A stretch of 64,000 nucleotides of DNA from Nemertoderma westbladi. Lineage: Eukaryota > Xenacoelomorpha > Nemertodermatida > Nemertodermatidae. The position numbers and the translations under genes were made by a program. The notes under the pieces are model-generated. The model was not told where the DNA came from, made no database searches, and saw nothing but the letters and a program-made list of their open reading frames with translations. Positions 24,788-38,600 of this stretch are shown here, one piece after another. The stretch is from positions 42,558-106,557 of the forward strand of contig JAUCBJ010002874.1 of NCBI GenBank assembly GCA_032718475.1, given 5' to 3'. The stretch's first letter is position 1, and every line of letters starts with the position of its first letter.

Positions 24788-27700
24788 TCATAGTAAATGT
24801 ATGGAGTAGGGAAAGAACGTAGAGGCATTCATAGTAAATGAGGAGGGAGAGAACGTAGAGGCATTCATAGTAAATGAGTAGGGGGAGAACGTAGAGGCAT
24901 TCATAGTAAATGAGTAGGGAAAGAACGTAGAGGCATTCATAGTAAATGAGTAGGGAAAGAACGTAGAGGCATTCATAGTAAATGTATGGAGTAGGGAAAG
25001 AACGTAGAGGCATTCATAGTAAATGTATGGAGGAGGGACGGAGCGTAGAGGCATTCATAGTAAATGTATCGAGGAGGGAAAGAACGTAGAGGCATTCATA
25101 GTAAATGAGTGGAGTAGGGAGAGAACGTAGAGGCATTCATAGTAAATGTATGGAGTAGGGAAAGAACGTAGAGGCATTCATAGTAAATGAGTAGGGGGAG
25201 AACGTAGAGGCATTCATAGTAAATGTATGGAGTAGGGAAAGAACGTAGAGGCATTCATAGTAAATGAGTAGGGGGAGAACGTAGAGGCATTCATAGTAAA
25301 TGTATGGAGTAGGGAAAGAACGTAGAGGCATTCATAGTAAATGAGTAGGGGGAGAACGTAGAGGCATTCATAGTAAATGAGTAGGGAAAGAACGTAGAGG
25401 CATTCATAGTAAATGTATGGAGGAGGGAAAGAACGTAGAGGCATTCATAGTAAATGTATGGAGTAGGGAAAGAACGTAGAGGCATTCATAGTAAATGAGG
25501 AGGGAGAGAACGTAGAGGCATTCATAGTAAATGAGTAGGGGGAGAACGTAGAGGCATTCATAGTAAATGAGTAGGGAAAGAACGTAGAGGCATTCATAGT
25601 AAATGAGTAGGGAAAGAACGTAGAGGCATTCATAGTAAATGTATGGAGTAGGGAAAGAACGTAGAGGCATTCATAGTAAATGTATGGAGGAGGGACGGAG
25701 CGTAGAGGCATTCATAGTAAATGTATGGAGTAGGGAAAGAACGTAGAGGCATTCATAGTAAATGTATGGAGTAGGGAGAGAACGTAGAGGCATTCATAGT
25801 AAATGTATGGAGGAGGGAAAGAACGTAGAGGCATTCATAGTAAATGTATGGAGTAGGGAAAGAACGTAGAGGCATTCATAGTAAATGAGGAGGGAGAGAA
25901 CGTAGAGGCATTCATAGTAAATGAGTAGGGGGAGAACGTAGAGGCATTCATAGTAAATGTATGGAGTAGGGAAAGAACGTAGAGGCATTCATAGTAAATG
26001 TATGGAGTAGGGAAAGAACGTAGAGGCATTCATAGTAAATGTATGGAGTAGGGAAAGAACGTAGAGGCATTCATAGTAAATGTATGGAGTAGGGAAAGAA
26101 CGTAGAGGCATTCATAGTAAATGAGGAGGGAGAGAACGTAGAGGCATTCATAGTAAATGAGTAGGGGGAGAACGTAGAGGCATTCATAGTAAATGAGTAG
26201 GGGGAGAACGTAGAGGCATTCATAGTAAATGAGTAGGGAAAGAACGTAGAGGCATTCATAGTAAATGTATGGAGTAGGGAAAGAACGTAGAGGCATTCAT
26301 AGTAAATGTATGGAGTAGGGAAAGAACGTAGAGGCATTCATAGTAAATGAGGAGGGAGAGAACGTAGAGGCATTCATAGTAAATGTATGGAGTAGGGAGA
26401 GATCGTAGAGGCATTCATAGTAAATGTATGGAGTAGGGAAAGAACGTAGAGGCATTCATAGTAAATGTATGGAGTAGGGAAAGAACGTAGAGGCATTCAT
26501 AGTAAATGAGGAGGGAGAGAACGTAGAGGCATTCATAGTAAATGTATGGAGTAGGGAAAGATCGTAGAGGCATTCATAGTAAATGTATGGAGTAGGGAAA
26601 GAACGTAGAGGCATTCATAGTAAATGTATGGAGTAGGGAAAGATCGTAGAGGCATTCATAGTAAATGTATGGAGTAGGGAAAGAACGTAGAGGCATTCAT
26701 AGTAAATGTATGGAGTAGGGAAAGAACGTAGAGGCATTCATAGTAAATGTATGGAGTAGGGAAAGAACGTAGAGGCATTCATAGTAAATGTATGGAGTAG
26801 GGAAAGAACGTAGAGGCATTCATAGTAAATGTATGGAGGAGGGAAAGAACGTAGAGGCATTCATAGTAAATGTATGGAGTAGGGAAAGAACGTAGAGGCA
26901 TTCATAGTAAATGTATGGAGTAGGGAAAGAACGTGGAGGCATTCATAGTAAATGTATGGAGGAGGGAAAGAACGTAGAGGCATTCATAGTAAATGTATGG
27001 AGGAGGGAAAGAACGTAGAGGCATTCATAGTAAATGTATGGAGTAGGGAAAGAACGTAGAGGCATTCATAGTAAATGTATGGAGGAGGGAAAGAACGTAG
27101 AGGCATTCATAGTAAATGTATGGAGGAGGGAAAGAACGTAGAGGCATTCATAGTAAATGTATGGAGGAGGGAAAGAACGTAGAGGCATTCATAGTAAATG
27201 TATGGAGTAGGGAAAGAACGTAGAGGCATTCATAGTAAATGAGTAGGGAAAGAACGTAGAGGCATTCATAGTAAATGTATGGAGTAGGGAAAGAACGTAG
27301 AGGCATTCATAGTAAATGTATGGAGTAGGGAAAGAAGAACGTAGAGGCATTCATAGTAAATGTATGGAGTAGGGAAAGAACGTAGAGGCATTCATAGTAA
27401 ATGTATGGAGTAGGGAAAGAAGAACGTAGAGGCATTCATAGTAAATGTATGGAGTAGGGAAAGAACGTAGAGGCATTCATAGTAAATGAGGAGGGAGAGA
27501 ACGTAGAGGCATTCATAGTAAATGAGTAGGGGGAGAACGTAGAGGCATTCATAGTAAATGAGTAGGGAAAGAACGTAGAGGCATTCATAGTAAATGAGGA
27601 GGGAGAGAACGTAGAGGCATTCATAGTAAATGAGGAGGGAGAGAACGTAGAGGCATTCATAGTAAATGTATGGAGGAGGGAAAGAACGTAGAGGCATTCA

Positions 27701-28615
27701 TAGTAAATGTATGGAGTAGGGAAAGAACGTAGAGGCATTCATAGTAAATGTATGGAGTAGGGAAAGAACGTAGAGGCATTCATAGTAAATGTATGGAGTA
27801 GGGAAAGAACGTAGAGGCATTCATAGTAAATGTATGGAGTAGGGAAAGAACGTAGAGGCATTCATAGTAAATGTATGGAGTAGGGAAAGAACGTAGAGGC
27901 ATTCATAGTAAATGAGGAGGGAGAGAACGTAGAGGCATTCATAGTAAATGTATGGAGTAGGGAAAGAACGTAGAGGCATTCATAGTAAATGTATGGAGTA
28001 GGGAAAGAACGTAGAGGCATTCATAGTAAATGTATGGAGTAGGGAAAGAACGTAGAGGCATTCATAGTAAATGTATGGAGTAGGGAAAGAACGTAGAGGC
28101 ATTCATAGTAAATGTATGGAGTAGGGAAAGAACGTAGAGGCATTCATAGTAAATGTATGGAGTAGGGAAAGAACGTAGAGGCATTCATAGTAAATGAGGA
28201 GGGAAAGAACGTAGAGGCATTCATAGTAAATGTATGGAGTAGGGAAAGAACGTAGAGGCATTCATAGTAAATGTATGGAGGAGGGAAAGAACGTAGAGGC
28301 ATTCATAGTAAATGTATGGAGTAGGGAAAGAACGTAGAGGCATTCATAGTAAATGTATGGAGTAGGGAAAGAACGTAGAGGCATTCATAGTAAATGTATG
28401 GAGTAGGGAAAGAACGTAGAGGCATTCATAGTAAATGAGTAGGGAAAGAACGTAGAGGCATTCATAGTAAATGTATGGAGTAGGGAAAGAACGTAGAGGC
28501 ATTCATAGTAAATGTATGGAGTAGGGAAAGAACGTAGAGGCATTCATAGTAAATGAGGAGGGAGAGAACGTAGAGGCATTCATAGTAAATGAGTAGGGAA
28601 AGAACGTAGAGGCAT
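24788..28615 (+). repeat. 4.1-kb tandem duplication, copy B (3828 bp)
   Basis: Copy B begins exactly where copy A ends. It has lost 308 bp (one 272 bp HOR copy plus one 36-mer) and gained one 41-mer near 26.94-27.04 kb. That gain lies beside a private core change at 26935 (CGTGGAGG). The rest follows A monomer by monomer, including the pair of 44-mers at about 23510/27338 and 23594/27422. Near-identity over about 3.8 kb points to a recent unequal exchange or segmental duplication, or possibly to assembly duplication. Confidence 0.92.
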
Positions 28616-30420
28616 TCATAGTAAATGTATGGAGTAGGGAAAGAACGTAGAGGCATTCATAGTAAATGTATGGAGTAGGGAAAGAACGTAGAGGCATTCA
28701 TAGTAAATGTATGGAGTAGGGAAAGAACGTAGAGGCATTCATAGTAAATGTATGGAGTAGGGAAAGAACGTAGAGGCATTCATAGTAAATGTATGGAGTA
28801 GGGAAAGAACGTAGAGGCATTCATAGTAAATGTATGGAGTAGGGAAAGAACGTAGAGGCATTCATAGTAAATGAGGAGGGAGAGAACGTAGAGGCATTCA
28901 TAGTAAATTAGTAGGGAAAGAACGTAGAGGCATTCATAGTAAATGTATGGAGTAGGGAAAGAACGTAGAGGCATTCATAGTAAATGTATGGAGTAGGGAA
29001 AGAACGTAGAGGCATTCATAGTAAATGTATGGAGTAGGGAAAGAACGTAGAGGCATTCATAGTAAATGTATGGAGTAGGGAAAGAACGTAGAGGCATTCA
29101 TAGTAAATGTATGGAGTAGGGAAAGAACGTAGAGGCATTCATAGTAAATGTATGGAGTAGGGAAAGAACGTAGAGGCATTCATAGTAAATGTATGGAGTA
29201 GGGAAAGAACGTAGAGGCATTCATAGTAAATGTATGGAGTAGGGAAAGAACGTAGAGGCATTCATAGTAAATGTATGGAGTAGGGAAAGAACGTAGAGGC
29301 ATTCATAGTAAATGTATGGAGTAGGGAAAGAACGTAGAGGCATTCATAGTAAATGTATGGAGTAGGGAAAGAACGTAGAGGCATTCATAGTAAATGAGGA
29401 GGGAGAGAACGTAGAGGCATTCATAGTAAATGAGTAGGGAAAGAACGTAGAGGCATTCATAGTAAATGTATGGAGTAGGGAAAGAACGTAGAGGCATTCA
29501 TAGTAAATGTATGGAGTAGGGAAAGAACGTAGAGGCATTCATAGTAAATGTATGGAGTAGGGAAAGAACGTAGAGGCATTCATAGTAAATGTATGGAGTA
29601 GGGAAAGAACGTAGAGGCATTCATAGTAAATGAGGAGGGGGAGAACGTAGAGGCATTCATAGTAAATGAGTGGAGTAGGGAAAGAACGTAGAGGCATTCA
29701 TAGTAAATGTATGGAGTAGGGAAAGAACGTAGAGGCATTCATAGTAAATGTATGGAGTAGGGAAAGAACGTAGAGGCATTCATAGTAAATGAGGAGGGAG
29801 AGAACGTAGAGGCATTCATAGTAAATGTATGGAGTAGGGAAAGATCGTAGAGGCATTCATAGTAAATGTATGGAGTAGGGAAAGAACGTAGAGGCATTCA
29901 TAGTAAATGTATGGAGTAGGGAAAGATCGTAGAGGCATTCATAGTAAATGTATGGAGTAGGGAAAGAACGTAGAGGCATTCATAGTAAATGTATGGAGTA
30001 GGGAAAGAACGTAGAGGCATTCATAGTAAATGTATGGAGTAGGGAAAGAACGTAGAGGCATTCATAGTAAATGTATGGAGTAGGGAAAGAACGTAGAGGC
30101 ATTCATAGTAAATGTATGGAGGAGGGAAAGAACGTAGAGGCATTCATAGTAAATGAGTAGGGGGAGAACGTAGAGGCATTCATAGTAAATGTATGGAGTA
30201 GGGAAAGAACGTAGAGGCATTCATAGTAAATGTATGGAGTAGGGAAAGAACGTAGAGGCATTCATAGTAAATGAGTAGGGGGAGAACGTAGAGGCATTCA
30301 TAGTAAATGAGGAGGGAAAGAACGTAGAGGCATTCATAGTAAATGAGGAGGGAGAGAATGTAGAGGCATTCATAGTAAATGTATGGAGTAGGGAAAGAAC
30401 GTAGAGGCATTCATAGTAAA
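28616..30420 (+). repeat. Domain 8: homogeneous S run and GATC cassette
   Basis: From about 28.97 to 29.39 kb the array is a run of consecutive S monomers with no variant I could see, one of the most homogeneous stretches in the window. It is followed at 29.78-30.12 kb by another copy of the GATC-marked cassette (22751 corresponds to 29821, offset 7070). Private changes are AAATTAGTAGGG at 28909 and GAATGTAGAGG at 30359, the latter a CpG loss. No gene is seen. Confidence 0.85.
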
Positions 30421-33400
30421 TGTATGAAGGAGGGAAAGAACGTAGAGGCATTCATAGTAAATGTATGGAGTAGGGAAAGAACGTAGAGGCATTCATAGTA
30501 AATGTATGGAGGAGGGAAAGAACGTAGAGGCATTCATAGTAAATGTATGGAGTAGGGAGAGAACGTAGAGGCATTCATAGTAAATGTATGGAGTAGGGAG
30601 AGAACGTAGAGGCATTCATAGTAAATGTATGGAGTAGGGGGAGAACGTAGAGGCATTCATAGTAAATGTATGGAGTAGGGGGAGAACGTAGAGGCATTCA
30701 TAGTAAATGTATGGAGTAGGGAGAGAACGTAGAGGCATTCATAGTAAATGTATGGAGTAGGGGGAGAACGTAGAGGCATTCATAGTAAATGTATGGAGTA
30801 GGGAGAGAACGTAGAGGCATTCATAGTAAATGTATGAAGGAGGGAATGAAGAACGTAGAGGCATTCATAGTAAATGTATGTAGGAGGGAATGAAGAACGT
30901 AGAGGCATTCATAGTAAATGAGGAGGGAGAGAACGTAGAGGCATTCATAGTAAATGTATGGAGTAGGGAAAGAACGTAGAGGCATTCATAGTAAATGTAT
31001 GGAGTAGGGAATGAAGAACGTAGAGGCATTCATAGTAAATGAGGAGGGAGAGAACGTAGAGGCATTCATAGTAAATGTATGGAGTAGGGAAAGAAGATCG
31101 TAGAGGCATTCATAGTAAATGTATGGAGTAGGGAAAGAACGTAGAGGCATTCATAGTAAATGAGTAGGGGGAGAACGTAGAGGCATTCATAGTAAATGAG
31201 TGGAGTAGGGAAAGAACGTAGAGGCATTCATAGTAAATGTATGAAGGAGGGAAAGAACGTAGAGGCATTCATAGTAAATGTATGGAGTAGGGAAAGAACG
31301 TAGAGGCATTCATAGTAAATGAGTAGGGAAAGAACGTAGAGGCATTCATAGTAAATGTATGGAGTAGGGAAAGAAGAACGTAGAGGCATTCATAGTAAAT
31401 GTATGGAGTAGGGAAAGAACGTAGAGGCATTCATAGTAAATGAGTAGGGAAAGAACGTAGAGGCATTCATAGTAAATGTATGGAGTAGGGAAAGAACGTA
31501 GAGGCATTCATAGTAAATGTATGGAGTAGGGAAAGAACGTAGAGGCATTCATAGTAAATGTATGAAGGAGGGAAAGAACGTAGAGGCATTCATAGTAAAT
31601 GTATGGAGTAGGGAAAGAACGTAGAGGCATTCATAGTAAATGAGTAGGGAAAGAACGTAGAGGCATTCATAGTAAATGTATGGAGTAGGGAAAGAAGAAC
31701 GTAGAGGCATTCATAGTAAATGTATGGAGTAGGGAAAGAACGTAGAGGCATTCATAGTAAATGAGTAGGGAAAGAACGTAGAGGCATTCATAGTAAATGT
31801 ATGGAGTAGGGAAAGAACGTAGAGGCATTCATAGTAAATGTATGGAGTAGGGAAAGAACGTAGAGGCATTCATAGTAAATGAGTAGGGAAAGAACGTAGA
31901 GGCATTCATAGTAAATGTATGGAGTAGGGAAAGAACGTAGAGGCATTCATAGTAAATGTATGGAGTAGGGAAAGAACGTAGAGGCATTCATAGTAAATGT
32001 ATGGAGTAGGGAAAGAACGTAGAGGCATTCATAGTAAATGTATGGAGTAGGGAAAGAACGTAGAGGCATTCATAGTAAATGTATGGAGTAGGGAAAGAAG
32101 ATCGTAGAGGCATTCATAGTAAATGTATGGAGTAGGGAAAGAACGTAGAGGCATTCATAGTAAATGTATGGAGTAGGGAGAGAACGTAGAGGCATTCATA
32201 GTAAATGTATGGAGTAGGGAAAGAACGTAGAGGCATTCATAGTAAATGTATGGAGTAGGGAGAGAACGTAGAGGCATTCATAGTAAATGTATGGAGTAGG
32301 GAAAGAACGTAGAGGCATTCATAGTAAATGTATGGAGTAGGGAAAGAAGATCGTAGAGGCATTCATAGTAAATGTATGGAGTAGGGAAAGAACGTAGAGG
32401 CATTCATAGTAAATGTATGAAGGAGGGAAAGAACGTAGAGGCATTCATAGTAAATGTATGGAGTAGGGAAAGAACGTAGAGGCATTCATAGTAAATGAGT
32501 AGGGAAAGAACGTAGAGGCATTCATAGTAAATGTATGGAGTAGGGAAAGAAGAACGTAGAGGCATTCATAGTAAATGTATGGAGTAGGGAAAGAACGTAG
32601 AGGCATTCATAGTAAATGAGTAGGGAAAGAACGTAGAGGCATTCATAGTAAATGTATGGAGTAGGGAAAGAACGTAGAGGCATTCATAGTAAATGTATGG
32701 AGTAGGGAAAGAACGTAGAGGCATTCATAGTAAATGAGTAGGGAAAGAACGTAGAGGCATTCATAGTAAATGTATGGAGTAGGGAAAGAACGTAGAGGCA
32801 TTCATAGTAAATGTATGGAGTAGGGAAAGAACGTAGAGGCATTCATAGTAAATGTATGGAGTAGGGAAAGAACGTAGAGGCATTCATAGTAAATGAGTAG
32901 GGAAAGAACGTAGAGGCATTCATAGTAAATGTATGGAGTAGGGAAAGAAGAACGTAGAGGCATTCATAGTAAATGTATGGAGTAGGGAAAGAACGTAGAG
33001 GCATTCATAGTAAATGTATGAAGGAGGGAAAGAACGTAGAGGCATTCATAGTAAATGTATGAAGGAGGGAAAGAACGTAGAGGCATTCATAGTAAATGTA
33101 TGGAGTAGGGAAAGAACGTAGAGGCATTCATAGTAAATGAGTAGGGAAAGAACGTAGAGGCATTCATAGTAAATGTATGGAGTAGGGAAAGAAGAACGTA
33201 GAGGCATTCATAGTAAATGTATGGAGTAGGGAAAGAAGAACGTAGAGGCATTCATAGTAAATGTATGGAGTAGGGAAAGAACGTAGAGGCATTCATAGTA
33301 AATGTATGGAGTAGGGAAAGAACGTAGAGGCATTCATAGTAAATGTATGGAGTAGGGAAAGAACGTAGAGGCATTCATAGTAAATGTATGGAGTAGGGAA

Positions 33401-34650
33401 AGAACGTAGAGGCATTCATAGTAAATGAGTAGGGAAAGAACGTAGAGGCATTCATAGTAAATGTATGGAGTAGGGAAAGAAGAACGTAGAGGCATTCATA
33501 GTAAATGTATGGAGTAGGGAAAGAATGTAGAGGCATTCATAGTAAATGTATGGAGTAGGGAAAGAACGTAGAGGCATTCATAGTAAATGTATGAAGGAGG
33601 GAAAGAACGTAGAGGCATTCATAGTAAATGTATGGAGTAGGGAAAGAACGTAGAGGCATTCATAGTAAATGAGTAGGGAAAGAACGTAGAGGCATTCATA
33701 GTAAATGTATGGAGTAGGGAAAGAAGAACGTAGAGGCATTCATAGTAAATGTATGGAGTAGGGAAAGAATGTAGAGGCATTCATAGTAAATGAGTAGGGA
33801 AAGAACGTAGAGGCATTCATAGTAAATGTATGGAGTAGGGAAAGAACGTAGAGGCATTCATAGTAAATGTATGGAGTAGGGAAAGAACGTAGAGGCATTC
33901 ATAGTAAATGAGTAGGGAAAGAACGTAGAGGCATTCATAGTAAATGTATGGAGTAGGGAAAGAACGTAGAGGCATTCATAGTAAATGTATGGAGTAGGGA
34001 AAGAACGTAGAGGCATTCATAGTAAATGTATGGAGTAGGGAAAGAACGTAGAGGCATTCATAGTAAATGTATGGAGTAGGGAAAGAACGTAGAGGCATTC
34101 ATAGTAAATGTATGGAGTAGGGAAAGAAGATCGTAGAGGCATTCATAGTAAATGTATGGAGTAGGGAAAGAACGTAGAGGCATTCATAGTAAATGTATGG
34201 AGTAGGGAGAGAACGTAGAGGCATTCATAGTAAATGTATGGAGTAGGGAAAGAACGTAGAGGCATTCATAGTAAATGTATGGAGTAGGGAGAGAACGTAG
34301 AGGCATTCATAGTAAATGTATGGAGTAGGGAAAGAACGTAGAGGCATTCATAGTAAATGTATGGAGTAGGGAAAGAAGATCGTAGAGGCATTCATAGTAA
34401 ATGTATGGAGTAGGGAAAGAAGATCGTAGAGGCATTCATAGTAAATGTATGGAGTAGGGAAAGAACGTAGAGGCATTCATAGTAAATGTATGGAGTAGGG
34501 AGAGAACGTAGAGGCATTCATAGTAAATGTATGGAGTAGGGAAAGAACGTAGAGGCATTCATAGTAAATGTATGGAGTAGGGAGAGAACGTAGAGGCATT
34601 CATAGTAAATGTATGGAGTAGGGAATGAAGATCGTAGAGGCATTCATAGT
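30420..34650 (+). repeat. Domain 9: S-rich block with 321-bp HOR and GAAGATCG 44-mers
   Basis: The 321 bp unit is 41(TATGAAGG)+41+36+44+41+36+41+41, starting at 31240 and 31561. Related starts lie at 32416, 33058 and 33590. Larger offsets are 1176 bp (31240/32416, 31443/32619) and 2029 bp (31561/33590, 32101/34130). Copy-specific CpG losses (GAATGTAGAGG) occur at about 33525 and 33770. The 44-mer junction GAAGATCG recurs at about 31097, 32100, 32350, 34130, 34380 and 34424. At 30.6-30.8 kb are 41-mers with GTAGGGGGAG, a 3' half normally confined to 36-mers, so the halves have recombined. Confidence 0.85.
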
Positions 34651-35650
34651 AAATGTATGGAGTAGGGAAAGAACGTAGAGGCATTCATAGTAAATGTATG
34701 GAGGAGGGAAAGAACGTAGAGGCATTCATAGTAAATGAGTAGGGAGAGAACGTAGAGGCATTCATAGTAAATGAGTAGGGAAAGAACGTAGAGGCATTCA
34801 TAGTAAATGTATGTAGGAATGAACGTAGAGGCATTCATAGTAAATGAGAAGGGAGAGAACGTAGAGGCATTCATAGTAAATGTATGTAGGAATGAACGTA
34901 GAGGCATTCATAGTAAATGAGTAGGGAGAGAACGTAGAGGCATTCATAGTAAATGAGTAGGGGGAGAACGTAGAGGCATTCATAGTAAATGTATGTAGGA
35001 ATGAACGTAGAGGCATTCATAGTAAATGAGTAGGGAGAGAACGTAGAGGCATTCATAGTAAATGAGTAGGGGGAGAACGTAGAGGCATTCATAGTAAATG
35101 AGTGGAGTAGGGAATGAACGTAGAGGCATTCATAGTAAATGAGTAGGGAAAGAACGTAGAGGCATTCATAGTAAATGTATGTAGGAATGAACGTAGAGGC
35201 ATTCATAGTAAATGAGTAGGGAGAGAACGTAGAGGCATTCATAGTAAATGAGTAGGGGGAGAACGTAGAGGCATTCATAGTAAATGAGTGGAGTAGGGAA
35301 TGAACGTAGAGGCATTCATAGTAAATGAGTAGGGAGAGAACGTAGAGGCATTCATAGTAAATGAGTAGGGGGAGAACGTAGAGGCATTCATAGTAAATGA
35401 GTGGAGTAGGGAATGAACGTAGAGGCATTCATAGTAAATGAGTAGGGAAAGAACGTAGAGGCATTCATAGTAAATGTATGTAGGAATGAACGTAGAGGCA
35501 TTCATAGTAAATGAGTAGGGAGAGAACGTAGAGGCATTCATAGTAAATGAGTAGGGGGAGAACGTAGAGGCATTCATAGTAAATGAGTGGAGTAGGGAAT
35601 GAACGTAGAGGCATTCATAGTAAATGTATGAAGGAGGGAAAGAACGTAGA
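34650..35650 (+). repeat. Domain 10: 37-mer island (TATGTAGGAATG) with 186-bp HOR
   Basis: The linker TATGTAGGAATG (37 bp monomer) starts at 34810, 34883, 34992, 35178 and 35477. The unit is 37+36+36+41+36 = 186 bp. The next spacing of 299 bp is the same unit with an inner 36+41+36 repeated, and the lengths sum exactly. The 41-mer here is a distinct type (AGTGGAGTAGGGAATG). The linker reappears only at 42169 and 42250. The minus strand stays open over 34871-35428, but only as frame-switched repeat peptide. Confidence 0.9.
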
Positions 35651-38600
35651 GGCATTCATAGTAAATGTATGGAGTAGGGAAAGAACGTAGAGGCATTCAT
35701 AGTAAATGAGTAGGGAAAGAACGTAGAGGCATTCATAGTAAATGTATGGAGTAGGGAAAGAACGTAGAGGCATTCATAGTAAATGTATGGAGTAGGGAAA
35801 GAACGTAGAGGCATTCATAGTAAATGAGTAGGGAGAGAACGTAGAGGCATTCATAGTAAATGAGTAGGGAAAGAACGTAGAGGCATTCATAGTAAATGTA
35901 TGGAGTAGGGAAAGAACGTAGAGGCATTCATAGTAAATGTATGGAGTAGGGAAAGAACGTAGAGGCATTCATAGTAAATGTATGGAGTAGGGAAAGAACG
36001 TAGAGGCATTCATAGTAAATGTATGGAGTAGGGAAAGAAGATCGTAGAGGCATTCATAGTAAATGTATGGAGTAGGGAAAGAACGTAGAGGCATTCATAG
36101 TAAATGAGGAGGGAGAGAACGTAGAGGCATTCATAGTAAATGAGTAGGGGGAGAACGTAGAGGCATTCATAGTAAATGAGTAGGGAAAGAACGTAGAGGC
36201 ATTCATAGTAAATGTATGGAGTAGGGAAAGAACGTAGAGGCATTCATAGTAAATGTATGGAGTAGGGAAAGAACGTAGAGGCATTCATAGTAAATGAGGA
36301 GGGAGAGAACGTAGAGGCATTCATAGTAAATGTATGGAGTAGGGAAAGAACGTAGAGGCATTCATAGTAAATGTATGGAGTAGGGAAAGAGCGTAGAGGC
36401 ATTCATAGTAAATGTATGGAGTAGGGAAAGAACGTAGAGGCATTCATAGTAAATGTATGGAGTAGGGAAAGAACGTAGAGGCATTCATAGTAAATGTATG
36501 GAGTAGGGAAAGATCGTAGAGGCATTCATAGTAAATGAGGAGGGAGAGAACGTAGAGGCATTCATAGTAAATGAGTAGGGGGAGAACGTAGAGGCATTCA
36601 TAGTAAATGAGAAGGGAGAGAACGTAGAGGCATTCATAGTAAATGAGTAGGGAAAGAACGTAGAGGCATTCATAGTAAATGTATGGAGTAGGGAAAGAAC
36701 GTAGAGGCATTCATAGTAAATGAGGAGGGAGAGAACGTAGAGGCATTCATAGTAAATGAGAAGGGAGAGAACGTAGAGGCATTCATAGTAAATGAGTAGG
36801 GAAAGAACGTAGAGGCATTCATAGTAAATGAGAAGGGAGAGAACGTAGAGGCATTCATAGTAAATGAGTAGGGAAAGAACGTAGAGGCATTCATAGTAAA
36901 TGAGTAGGGAAAGAACGTAGAGGCATTCATAGTAAATGAGTAGGGAAAGAACGTAGAGGCATTCATAGTAAATGAGTAGGGAAAGAACGTAGAGGCATTC
37001 ATAGTAAATGAGAAGGGAGAGAACGTAGAGGCATTCATAGTAAATGAGTAGGGAAAGAACGTAGAGGCATTCATAGTAAATGTGTAGGGAAAGAACGTAG
37101 AGGCATTCATAGTAAATGTATGGAGTAGGGAAAGAACGTAGAGGCATTCATAGTAAATGAGGAGGGAGAGAACGTAGAGGCATTCATAGTAAATGAGTAG
37201 GGGGAGAACGTAGAGGCATTCATAGTAAATGAGAAGGGAGAGAACGTAGAGGCATTCATAGTAAATGAGTAGGGAAAGAACGTAGAGGCATTCATAGTAA
37301 ATGTATGGAGTAGGGAAAGAACGTAGAGGCATTCATAGTAAATGAGGAGGGAGAGAACGTAGAGGCATTCATAGTAAATGAGAAGGGAGAGAACGTAGAG
37401 GCATTCATAGTAAATGAGTAGGGAAAGAACGTAGAGGCATTCATAGTAAATGAGTAGGGAAAGAACGTAGAGGCATTCATAGTAAATGTATGGAGTAGGG
37501 AAAGAACGTAGAGGCATTCATAGTAAATGAGGAGGGAGAGAACGTAGAGGCATTCATAGTAAATGAGAAGGGAGAGAACGTAGAGGCATTCATAGTAAAT
37601 GAGTAGGGAAAGAACGTAGAGGCATTCATAGTAAATGAGTAGGGAAAGAACGTAGAGGCATTCATAGTAAATGTATGGAGTAGGGAAAGAACGTAGAGGC
37701 ATTCATAGTAAATGTATGGAGTAGGGAAAGAACGTAGAGGCATTCATAGTAAATGTATGGAGTAGGGAAAGAACGTAGAGGCATTCATAGTAAATGTATG
37801 GAGTAGGGAAAGAACGTAGAGGCATTCATAGTAAATGTATGGAGTAGGGAAAGAACGTAGAGGCATTCATAGTAAATGTATGGAGTAGGGAAAGAACGTA
37901 GAGGCATTCATAGTAAATGTATGGAGTAGGGAAAGAACGTAGAGGCATTCATAGTAAATGTATGGAGTAGGGAAAGAACGTAGAGGCATTCATAGTAAAT
38001 GTATGGAGTAGGGAAAGAACGTAGAGGCATTCATAGTAAATGTATGGAGTAGGGAAAGAAGACGTAGAGGCATTCATAGTAAATGTATGGAGTAGGGAAA
38101 GAACGTAGAGGCATTCATAGTAAATGAGGAGGGAGAGAACGTAGAGGCATTCATAGTAAATGAGAAGGGAGAGAACGTAGAGGCATTCATAGTAAATGTA
38201 TGGAGGAGGGAAAGAAGAACGTAGAGGCATTCATAGTAAATGTATGGAGTAGGGAAAGAACGTAGAGGCATTCATAGTAAATGAGGAGGGAGAGAACGTA
38301 GAGGCATTCATAGTAAATGAGTAGGGAGAGAACGTAGAGGCATTCATAGTAAATGAGGAGGGAGAGAACGTAGAGGCATTCATAGTAAATGTATGGAGTA
38401 GGGAAAGAACGTAGAGGCATTCATAGTAAATGAGGAGGGAGAGAACGTAGAGGCATTCATAGTAAATGAGTAGGGAGAGAACGTAGAGGCATTCATAGTA
38501 AATGAGGAGGGAGAGAACGTAGAGGCATTCATAGTAAATGTATGGAGTAGGGAAAGAACGTAGAGGCATTCATAGTAAATGAGGAGGGAGAGAACGTAGA

